Below, piece after piece: positions 44,906-53,805 of a DNA stretch of 64,000 nt. How positions within the stretch are numbered: the first letter of the stretch is position 1; each line of letters begins with the position of its first letter. Position numbers and translations under genes: made by a program. The notes under the pieces were generated by a model. The model had not been told where the DNA came from. It was given only the letters and a program-made list of their open reading frames with translations, and did no database searches. The DNA is from SAR92 clade bacterium H921 (lineage in GTDB: Bacteria > Pseudomonadota > Gammaproteobacteria > Pseudomonadales > Porticoccaceae). The stretch lies in assembly GCA_025153755.1 (NCBI GenBank), contig JAOALD010000002.1, positions 248,001-312,000 of the forward strand, in the 5' to 3' direction.

Positions 44906-45381
44906 GCTTTTACCATAGAGGATGTTGATTGTGTTTGAGCGCGTATGGGTAAAATACAGTTACGGTATCTATAGATTATTTAAGATGCGGGTTAGACTCG
45001 TAAAGTGGCTGACGTTGTATTTCCGCAGATACAGTAATAATAAATTTAGATAGGAAAATTCACCGTTACTTTGAATCGTGGTTGCACATTTTATCGCTAG
45101 CGTAATCGGTTAAGAGAGACGGGAAAAGTCCGTGCAACAATAGAGCAAATGCCATGCTCCAAGCATGGTACAAATGTTGAAAGTATCCCATACCAATGTC
45201 TTTCAAATGATCATTCATGGGCCGGTTCTCCTAAACCTAAGTTAGTTTTTAAAAGCGGTCTAATTATTTCAGATCGCTTTAAGATAGGCAACTAACCCTC
45301 TAATGGACCCCGCTCATATGGAACAGCCCTCCAATGAATAGCAATTCCACAGTTATTGATTTCCTTGATCTTTATAAAGTT
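44906..45381. other. gene-poor stretch within the putative island
   Basis: No convincing gene. A 40-codon GTG frame at 44931-45053 (basic and aromatic) and a 10-bp hairpin near 45251-45280 without a U-run are visible; neither is called. Confidence 0.35.
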
Positions 45382-45576
45382 TTATTGTTTTAAATATTTT
45401 ACTAGGTCGGGGTAGCTGTCTGACCACAACTCAAGAGACTCCATCTTCGAGACTTCTATCCTTAATGCTTCTTCGACTTCCGCAAGAATTTCATACAACT
45501 CATCTAATCTCTCTTGTTGTTTCACGACCCTACAAATTTCATCAAGCATTGAAAGAGAATTTTCACAGTTTAACAC
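45382..45576 (-). CDS. small hypothetical protein
   Basis: 64 residues from a GTG (an internal ATG is at residue 10). The sequence is helical and acidic (LDEICRVVKQQERLDELYEILAEVEEALRIEV), ending SYPDLVKYLKQ, with coiled-coil-like spacing of Leu/Ile. No RBS of note. It lies in the island region next to another minus-strand reading frame. It could be a real small gene or the surviving end of a larger one. Confidence 0.35.
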   Translation of the reverse strand: MLNCENSLSMLDEICRVVKQQERLDELYEILAEVEEALRIEVSKMESLELWSDSYPDLVKYLKQ

Positions 45577-45654
45577 TTCGCTATAGTAGGTATTAAGCTG
45601 TTCTCATGAGCTGTCACTGGATATATTTTTCATTGATCCGAACTCTCTATTGGT

Positions 45655-45879
45655 TTAAAGGTATACCACTTTTGGCTCAAAGCCCGATTCCAACAAATCC
45701 TCTGTTAGCAATTTCAAACAGGCTGAAGATCCATGTCCTATTTGGTGAACGACTAGACACATGCTTTGGAGAGATTGATTAATTTCCCTACCCAAATCGG
45801 TTTGTTCGAGTAGGCCTAAAAAGCCATTGTTGCACCTTTGGCTCTTCGGATCAGTACTGTAGACAAGGACGGTTTTAGC
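45655..45879 (-). pseudogene. start-less 74-codon reading frame with protein-like sequence
   Basis: The open frame from 45879 to a TAA at 45655-45657 reads AKTVLVYSTDPKSQRCNN..., then LLEQTDLGREINQSLQSM and ends LLESGFEPKVVYL. Strand-helix alternation and composition look like genuine protein (a KTVLVYS beginning is typical of Rossmann-like folds), but no ATG, GTG or TTG lies near the 5' end; the first ATG is at 45762. This suggests a gene that lost its start, or a fragment. Family not recognised. Confidence 0.35.
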
Positions 45880-46166
45880 TTACTAGTTACCCGCCCAGAC
45901 GGCGAGTCACGCTAATATTAGTGGAAAATCTGGGAGATATTTCATTCAGATGATCCCAATTATTTAATTTCTAAGACTAAGTTAACACACTCTCACATTT
46001 GTGTAATAGAGAATAGATGCTTGAGGATAGTGCAGAACTCTTGAAATCAGCCTACTTTGTGTCTGGTCAGATACAGTAACAATCGCAAGTACTCAACAGG
46101 CTCCCCCGTGGGGTATAAAGAAGCCCCTGCGTGACTACAAATGTGACTACAAATGACTAGATAAGA

Positions 46167-46204
46167 ACAAAAAAGCCCCTGCAGTCTAATGATTACAGGG
46201 GCTT
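46167..46204 (-). terminator. rho-independent terminator of tRNA-Leu
   Basis: On the minus strand, an AAGCCCCTG / CAGGGGCTT stem of 9 bp (46173-46181 with 46196-46204) is followed by a U-run from the A-run at 46169-46174. It begins 12 nt after the tRNA 3' end. Confidence 0.85.
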
Positions 46205-46231
46205 CAAAGTATGCTTGGTACCAGTGGCCGG
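46193..46231. repeat. att-like direct repeat, tRNA-proximal copy
   Basis: Comprises 23 nt downstream of the tRNA and its last 16 nt (46216-46231). It pairs with 43364-43402 at 37 of 39 positions in the same orientation. Confidence 0.9.
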
Positions 46232-46302
46232 ACTCGAACCGGCACGCTTTTAAGGGCGGGGGATTTTGAATCCCCTATGTCTACCAATTCCATCACACTG
46301 GC
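46216..46302 (-). tRNA. tRNA-Leu (anticodon CAA)
   Basis: 87 nt including an encoded CCA. The acceptor stem is GCCAGTG/CACTGGT with a G-U first pair, the D-loop holds AATTGGTAGACA, and the anticodon arm GGGGA-TTCAAAA-TCCCC gives anticodon CAA. The long variable arm (CGCCCTTAAAAGCG) is typical of type II tRNAs, and the T arm is CCGGTTCGAGTCCGG. Anticodon and long arm together give leucine. Confidence 0.97.
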
Positions 46303-46363
46303 AAAGGGTCTTTCTTTAGCTTTTAGCCCTAACCATTGCTGGGCGGGGTCTAATTGGCCGGCG

Positions 46364-46391
46364 ATTATAGCAGTGACGCTCTGGGGGTCAA
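46364..46391 (-). promoter_or_regulatory. sigma-70 promoter of tRNA-Leu
   Basis: On the minus strand, TTGACC (46391-46386) and TATAAT (46369-46364) are 16 bp apart, about 60 nt before the tRNA. The bases after the -10 (CGCCGGCC) form a GC-rich discriminator, as in stringently controlled stable-RNA promoters. Confidence 0.7.
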
Positions 46392-46888
46392 CTGATTTGC
46401 ATCTATCTCAAGTCTCGGGAGCCGATCCATCAGGTGTTGGTAGCTATTTAGGGTCTCTGACTAGACGTTTTGTCCAGCGTTGCAAAACTTGGCTGAATAA
46501 AGGTAGGGACTATACTGGTGATGCATCTAAAAGAGTTGTGCCGATCCCAGGAATTGCTGGGATCCTAAAATAGGATTCTTTGTCGGCGATTTTTTTGAAA
46601 TAGACTTCTGATTGATATGGATTCTGTCTGTGACCCTAATGAGTCCAGCTTTGCGGGTGCCAGATCAAATCATGTTTAATTTATAGCCTTTGTTGCCTCT
46701 AGAGACTCTCTGCTAAATGGTATATTCAATATATAGGCCAATCTATGCCTATGACGATCAAGTACACTCGTACAAGCGAGCAGATGGAGTAGGTAGGCCT
46801 TAGAAAACATAGTAAATTGCTTATGGCTCTGCATTTGGTTTGCTCTTTGTGGGTACTAGATCTCAGGGATAAAAGGAGGAACTATGAC
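46392..46888. other. intergenic stretch between tRNA-Leu and the GntR regulator gene
   Basis: About 500 bp with no supported gene. An 8-bp perfect hairpin (GATCCCAG, 6-nt loop, CTGGGATC, 46543-46564) lacks a U-run. A short frame ending at 46573 runs through the tRNA and is not credible as a whole. Confidence 0.35.
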
Positions 46889-47587
46889 ATGGCGTCAAAC
46901 CCAGAAAATGAAAGCAGCAGTCAACAGATTTATGGTCGAGTAAAGATCGCAATAATAAATCGCGGCTTCTATCCTGGCGAACGTATCAATATTGAAAGGT
47001 GTGCCGAGAAACTTCGTGTTAGCACAACGCCGGTGCGAGAGGCGCTAAATCGCTTGGTGGCAGAAAACCTAGTCGACCTTGTCCCTCAGATGGGGTTTTT
47101 TATGAAAAGAATTTCTGAGGCGGATATGCGGGATTTACTGGAGTTTAACGCCTTACTTGTAAACTGGAGTTTGGCTGATTTTCAGCGTCAATATCCAGAT
47201 TGCTCCCTATCTCTGGTGCCGCCCCTGCCCAGCGAATTAAAGGATATTGCCAACTGTGAAGCGACTAATGTGAACCAGTGGGCGGTGCTCTCGGGGATAT
47301 TTTTTCTACATATTGCCAAGTTATCGGGTAATCAAGAGATTATTGGTCGTGTAGCTAGCTGCAATGACAGGCTGCAGTCAGCAAGAGCCTGTGAGTTTGC
47401 GCAAAACAGTATGGCTAAAGACCATGTTATTAAGTTATGCGACCTTTTTGTTGCCGGAGACTTTTCGTCCTTACAGGAATCTTTGAATCATTATTTTGAG
47501 CTGCGCCAGAATCAGGTGCGAAAATTGGTCAGGCTATTGGAATCAGTCAGCGTTCTAGATGCTCAGAGCAAAGCACTTACGTTCTAG
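46889..47587 (+). CDS. GntR-family transcriptional regulator (FadR/FCD-like)
   Basis: 232 residues from the ATG at 46889, which has a strong AAAGGAGGA about 8 bases upstream; an in-frame ATG at 46817 would add a hydrophobic tail foreign to the family. The winged helix is clear at about 14-75: IYGRVKIAIINRGFYPGERINIERCAEKLRVSTTPVREALNRLVAENLVDLVPQMGFFM. The C-terminal domain is helical and FCD-like, but its metal ligands are poorly preserved (FFLHIAKLSGNQEII keeps the His and Asn). Targets unknown; the neighbours are the tRNA and queA. Confidence 0.85.
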   Translation: MASNPENESSSQQIYGRVKIAIINRGFYPGERINIERCAEKLRVSTTPVREALNRLVAENLVDLVPQMGFFMKRISEADMRDLLEFNALLVNWSLADFQRQYPDCSLSLVPPLPSELKDIANCEATNVNQWAVLSGIFFLHIAKLSGNQEIIGRVASCNDRLQSARACEFAQNSMAKDHVIKLCDLFVAGDFSSLQESLNHYFELRQNQVRKLVRLLESVSVLDAQSKALTF

Positions 47588-47715
47588 GGGATTGCCCAAG
47601 TCCGAGTGTTTAGGAGCAGCATTTTCACCTTGCTGCTCGATTTGCAGTCTCGGGGTTAAATGGCGTCAATTTCAGCTTGATATCGGCAAGTAGCAGTTTA
47701 AATCGACTAATTTAT

Positions 47716-47743
47716 TTGGCGCTTTCGGCGTATTTTCTATACC
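47716..47743 (+). promoter_or_regulatory. possible sigma-70 promoter of the queA-tgt operon
   Basis: TTGGCG at 47716-47721 and TATACC at 47738-47743, spacing 16, ending about 50 bp before the queA start. Confidence 0.35.
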
Positions 47744-47792
47744 CTTGCGGGCTATTAGCAAACAGGCGCATAAGTCGCCAAAAAATACGTCT

Positions 47793-49948
<2,156 letters not shown>

Positions 49949-49993
49949 CCTTTAAAATTTGCGATTGCGCCCCTATTAATAGAGGAATGTCGC

Positions 49994-49999
49994 TATAAT
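49994..49999 (+). promoter_or_regulatory. -10 element (TATAAT) upstream of secD
   Basis: A perfect TATAAT 30 bp before the secD ATG. The only TTG-containing hexamer nearby (TTGCGC, 49965-49970) is 23 bp away, too far for a standard -35, so the promoter is tentative. Confidence 0.4.
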
Positions 50000-50029
50000 G
50001 CGGCGCTTGAAATAAAGGACCCCAGAGTC

Positions 50030-51877
50030 ATGCCAAACAAGTTCCCCCTGTGGAAGAATCTAATGATTCTTCTGGTTGTTACGTTCGGTTTTATCTTTGC
50101 AGCACCGAACCTATATCCGCCAGACCCGGCCATTCAGTTGTCGGGCCAAAGTGGTGCAATGGTTATTGATCAGGCTGTGCTAGATAAGGTGCAAGGCTCT
50201 CTTGACGAGGCAGGCATTGAACACTTTGCCGGGGAAGCCGACGGTGAAAGTCTGCTGGTACGTTTGCGCGATATAAAAATGCAGCTGCGCGCCAAAGAGG
50301 TGGTTCAGGCAGAGATGGGCGGCAACTATATTGTGGCGCTAAATCTGGCACCTACGACCCCCGACTGGCTAAGCAATCTAGGCGGCGTACCTATGAAACT
50401 AGGTCTAGATCTAAGCGGTGGCGTGCATTTTTTGCTCGAGGTAGACCTTGACTCAGCAATGGTTGTGCGACTTGATGGCGACCTACAAGACATCAAGGCG
50501 ACACTGCGTGAAGAGCGTGTTCGCTATCGTAGCTTTGCACTTAAAGGCAATCAGATAATTGGTCAGTTCCGTGATGCCGAGCAGGCAGAGAAGGCAACAG
50601 CCTTAATTCGAACCAATTATCGTGATCTGCAGCCGCAGTACAAACAGGGCCAAAATCCCCTTTCGCTAGTTTTAGAGCTCAGCGATGTTGCCGCTAACTT
50701 GATTGCCGATAATGCTATCAAGCAAAATCTCACCTCACTGCGCAACCGAGTAAATGAGTTGGGCGTGTCTGAACCACTGGTTTCTCGTCAGGGTAAAAAC
50801 CGAATTGTCGTAGAGCTGCCCGGTGTTCAAGACACAGCAGAAGCCAAGCGAATTATTGGTAAAACCGCCAACCTAGAATTTCGCTTGGAGTCCCTGACCA
50901 AAGCCGGAGAGACGTTCAAATTTCGCAACCCCAGCGGCCAGGGCCCAGATGCTCGGGTAGAGAACAACGCGGTTATCACAGGTGAGAATGTCACAGATGC
51001 TCGAGCCAGCTTTGATGAGAATGGCCGGCCTCAGGTTAACATCACTCTGGACGCCAAAGGCGGATGGCAGATGGGCCATGCCACCAGAGACAATATAGGC
51101 CGCCGCCTCTCGGTATTGTTTATCGAGTACAAAACCAAGCTGGAAAAATCCATTGATGAAACAGGCGCCGTGATCATCACACCAGTGCCCTTCGTTGAGA
51201 AACATATTATTAGCCTGGCCACTATTCAGTCACAGCTGGGTAAACAGTTCCGTATTACGGGCCTCGATGGCCAGCGCGAGTCATCTGAATTGGCGCTGCT
51301 TTTGCGGGCTGGCGCGCTGGCTGCACCGATGTATATCGTTGAAGAGCGCACTATTGGACCCTCTCTGGGTGCCGACAACATTCAGTTGGGGATTAAATCG
51401 GTGAGCATAGGCATGGCAATGGTGCTGTTATTTATGCTTGTGGTTTATCGGGCCTTTGGTGTGGCGGCAAATTTAGCCTTGGCCATGAACCTTGTGCTAC
51501 TAGTTGCATTTATGTCATTGCTCGGCGCCACTCTCACGCTGCCAGGGATAGCGGGTATCGTGCTGACCGTAGGTATGGCCGTTGATGCCAATGTGCTTAT
51601 TTTCTCGCGAATTCGTGAAGAACTGGCTCAGGGTGCGTCAAATCAAGGTGCGATAAGTGCCGGTTATGATCGCGCCTTTGTATCTATTCTCGATGCCAAC
51701 ATAACCACACTAATCGTGGCTTTAATTCTGTTTCTTATTGGGTCCGGCCCAGTACAGGGTTTTGCGGTGACGTTGTCGATCGGTATCCTGACCTCAATGT
51801 TCACCTCTATTGTGATGACACGAGGCCTGGTTAACATGGTCATCGGCGGTCGCAGAATCGAAAAACTTTGGATTTAA
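50030..51877 (+). CDS. secD: protein translocase subunit SecD
   Basis: 615 residues, full length. An N-terminal TM (about 9-27), the P1 periplasmic region (about 30-450) starting with LGLDLSGGVHFLLEVDLDSAM near 125-145 and including LRNRVNELGVSEPLVSRQGKNRIVVELPGVQD, then the RND-type TM bundle from about 455. The bundle includes GIAGIVLTVGMAVDANVLIFSRIREEL (about 508-534) and DANITTLIVALILFLIGSGPVQGFAVTLSIG. SecDF uses proton motive force to pull exported proteins through SecYEG. secF follows after 10 bp. The yajC gene that usually precedes secD is absent. Confidence 0.97.
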   Translation: MPNKFPLWKNLMILLVVTFGFIFAAPNLYPPDPAIQLSGQSGAMVIDQAVLDKVQGSLDEAGIEHFAGEADGESLLVRLRDIKMQLRAKEVVQAEMGGNYIVALNLAPTTPDWLSNLGGVPMKLGLDLSGGVHFLLEVDLDSAMVVRLDGDLQDIKATLREERVRYRSFALKGNQIIGQFRDAEQAEKATALIRTNYRDLQPQYKQGQNPLSLVLELSDVAANLIADNAIKQNLTSLRNRVNELGVSEPLVSRQGKNRIVVELPGVQDTAEAKRIIGKTANLEFRLESLTKAGETFKFRNPSGQGPDARVENNAVITGENVTDARASFDENGRPQVNITLDAKGGWQMGHATRDNIGRRLSVLFIEYKTKLEKSIDETGAVIITPVPFVEKHIISLATIQSQLGKQFRITGLDGQRESSELALLLRAGALAAPMYIVEERTIGPSLGADNIQLGIKSVSIGMAMVLLFMLVVYRAFGVAANLALAMNLVLLVAFMSLLGATLTLPGIAGIVLTVGMAVDANVLIFSRIREELAQGASNQGAISAGYDRAFVSILDANITTLIVALILFLIGSGPVQGFAVTLSIGILTSMFTSIVMTRGLVNMVIGGRRIEKLWI

Positions 51878-51887
51878 GGAGAATAAT

Positions 51888-52802
51888 ATGACCATGGTAA
51901 AAGTGTACAACTTTATGGGACTGCGTAAATATGCGCTGATTTTCTCCTCTGTGTTGCTGTCTGTTTCTCTGTGGTCCCTGTTCACTCAGGGTCTGGTACT
52001 GGGATTAGATTTTTCAGGTGGAACGCAGATTGAAGTCGGCTATGAACGGCCTGCCGATGTGAACCTGCTGCGTGAACAACTCGAAAGTGCTGGATTTGAC
52101 GGCCCTGTCGTTGTGCATTTTGGTGCCGAGACAGATGTGCTTATTCGCTTGCAGGGTAAGCCAGATCAAACCCTATCTGAAAAGGTACTAGATGTTTTAA
52201 AGGCCAACAATGACCAAGTCGAATTGCGTCGAGTCGACTTTGTAGGGCCGCAAATTGGCGAAGAGTTACGTGAAGACGGTGGTTTGGGAATGCTCACCGC
52301 GCTAGCTGTTGTGATGCTATATGTGGCTATTCGTTTCCAGTTGAAGTTTTCCATAGGAGCGGTATTGGCTTTGGCCCATGATGTGATCATTACCCTGGGT
52401 ATTTTCTCCCTAGCACGGTTCGAATTTGACCTTACAGTGTTGGCCGCTGTGCTGGCAGTAGTAGGTTACTCCCTCAATGATACTATTGTTGTATCTGATC
52501 GAATTCGTGAAAACTTCCGCAAGATCCGCAAGGCAACTCCTGTTGAAGTAATCAACGAATCCCTGTCCCAGACTCTGTGGCGCACTATTAATACCTCCGT
52601 AACAACCATGCTGGTGTTGCTGGCATTGTTTTTTATCGGCGGTGAGCTAATACATAATTTTGCTATAGCGCTAATGGTCGGAGTAGGCATAGGTACCTAT
52701 TCCTCTATCTATGTGGCTGCCACGGTTATGCTTGCTTTAAATGTGGATCGTGAGGACCTCTTAGAGCATGTTGAGGGCGAATTAGTAGATGACTTACCCT
52801 AG
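51888..52802 (+). CDS. secF: protein translocase subunit SecF
   Basis: 304 residues, six TM helices. The signatures are LGLDFSGGTQIEVGYE (about 38-53), VDFVGPQIGEEL, RFQLKFSIGAVLALAHDVIITLGIFSL, VVGYSLNDTIVVSDRIRENFRK (about 196-217) and SLSQTLWRTINTSVTTMLVLLALFFIGG. GGAG lies 8 bases before the ATG. Partner of SecD. Confidence 0.97.
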   Translation: MTMVKVYNFMGLRKYALIFSSVLLSVSLWSLFTQGLVLGLDFSGGTQIEVGYERPADVNLLREQLESAGFDGPVVVHFGAETDVLIRLQGKPDQTLSEKVLDVLKANNDQVELRRVDFVGPQIGEELREDGGLGMLTALAVVMLYVAIRFQLKFSIGAVLALAHDVIITLGIFSLARFEFDLTVLAAVLAVVGYSLNDTIVVSDRIRENFRKIRKATPVEVINESLSQTLWRTINTSVTTMLVLLALFFIGGELIHNFAIALMVGVGIGTYSSIYVAATVMLALNVDREDLLEHVEGELVDDLP

Positions 52803-52893
52803 AGATTCTGTGCAAGGAAGTATGTGCCTTCCGTGATACTAGGGTTTTTAAACTACATCACTGGCGTTCAAGCCAGATAAGACTGCCTGTGTG

Positions 52894-53535
52894 CTAACTG
52901 GCTAAAGCAGTATCTATGTTAGCGCTACCCTTGGGAGGGTTAGCAGCACGCCACTTAAAGGCCTCTATGGTTGTGCTAGAGAACAGCTTTGAGAGAGTCC
53001 GAGGCGATATTGTCCCTATCTTTTTACTGCAGTTTTGACGATGTAACTCAACTGTCCTAGCGCTTAAGCTAAGTTCGTCGGCAACCTGTTTGCTCGACAG
53101 GCCGTTATAGACATGGTGAAGGACCTCTATTTCTCGATAGCTGAGCACCGACTGAACGGGCAGCCAAAAGTCGCCTGACAACTGCAGATCGGCATAGCTC
53201 AAATCTGCTATCAATGTACTGAACGCCTCGAAGCTAGAAACATGCGGCGTACCTACATGCTTTACGAGTAAGTCCGCCTGATCTGCGGCTGATGGCCCAT
53301 CTGTCAGGCTACCTGGCTGGTCGTCAAAAATTAGGTTTACTTCCCTAAGCTGTCGCGACCTAGCATTAGAACCCTGAGCGCTCGTTTTAAAGCGCAACGC
53401 GTCAAAATTAAGCCTTAGAACCATTAGGCTTACCTGGCTGGAGATTTGGAAGTACGGAAGTTGCAGTTTCTCTTGCAATGCAGACGGCACATTCATCAGC
53501 TTTAATACGGTTACTACATCTTCAGCATTATGCAT
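52894..53535 (-). CDS. LuxR-type (GerE HTH) transcriptional regulator
   Basis: 213 residues. Only the C-terminal DNA-binding domain is recognised: LSYREIEVLHHVYNGLSSKQVADELSLSARTVELHRQNCSKKIG at about 131-174, with the usual SxKQVAxxLxxSxRTVExHRxxxxxKI pattern. The N-terminal 120 residues show no receiver or acyl-homoserine-lactone motif. The gene is transcribed away from the autotransporter gene with a 270-bp AT-rich region between them, so it may regulate that gene. Confidence 0.8.
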   Translation of the reverse strand: MHNAEDVVTVLKLMNVPSALQEKLQLPYFQISSQVSLMVLRLNFDALRFKTSAQGSNARSRQLREVNLIFDDQPGSLTDGPSAADQADLLVKHVGTPHVSSFEAFSTLIADLSYADLQLSGDFWLPVQSVLSYREIEVLHHVYNGLSSKQVADELSLSARTVELHRQNCSKKIGTISPRTLSKLFSSTTIEAFKWRAANPPKGSANIDTALAS

Positions 53536-53805
53536 CTATGGTTAGTCCCAGAAAATACTAATATGCAACCTTAACGTGCTTTAACCAAGTATTGAATAGA
53601 TATTTATACATAATTGTATAGGTTGTTAATATACCTACTAATTATATAAGTATTTAAACGTTAAACAAAAAGCAGTATCTATCCGTATGTGCATATACCT
53701 CCCCCCTAAGTACAGTCGCATCTGCGCTGGAACTTCCGGCGACAGTTCCAGTGATAAAACATTTACTTAATGGATAAGGCCGAGCAAGGCTTTAGGAGAA
53801 AAAAA
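53536..53805. other. AT-rich divergent promoter region (LuxR regulator / autotransporter)
   Basis: 270 bp, clearly richer in A+T than its neighbours around 53580-53660, with TATA-rich segments; individual hexamers could not be assigned. AGGAG lies about 9 bases before the autotransporter ATG at 53806. Confidence 0.4.

Larger units (their letters stand above)
43364..46231. mobile_element. putative decayed integrative island at tRNA-Leu
   Basis: The segment is bounded by a 39-bp direct repeat (37 of 39 identical) made of the last 16 nt of the tRNA-Leu gene plus 23 nt downstream of it. The intact tRNA is at one end and the displaced 3' fragment at the other, the classic outcome of site-specific integration into a tRNA 3' end. 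Inside are an AraC regulator, a 56-residue membrane peptide, a 64-residue ORF and a start-less reading frame. No integrase or phage gene is visible, so it would be a remnant. A simple local duplication is the alternative. Confidence 0.5.

Noticed and set aside
44931-45053. 40-codon GTG frame, basic and aromatic, with GAGG 9 bases upstream
   Set aside because: Too short and too compositionally odd to support without a homologue; noted as a possible small peptide in the island.
46131-46154. 12-bp direct repeat GTGACTACAAAT as an attachment site or CRISPR-like unit
   Set aside because: Only two adjacent copies with no spacers; it lies next to the tRNA terminator, and the larger 39-bp repeat explains the island better.
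46543-46564. 8-bp hairpin GATCCCAG/CTGGGATC as a terminator
   Set aside because: No U-run follows on either strand and no gene ends just before it.
46211-46573. 120-codon plus-strand frame after the island
   Set aside because: Its first third is the antisense of tRNA-Leu and its terminator, and it has no RBS. Only the last 58 codons could be real, and they lack a good start.
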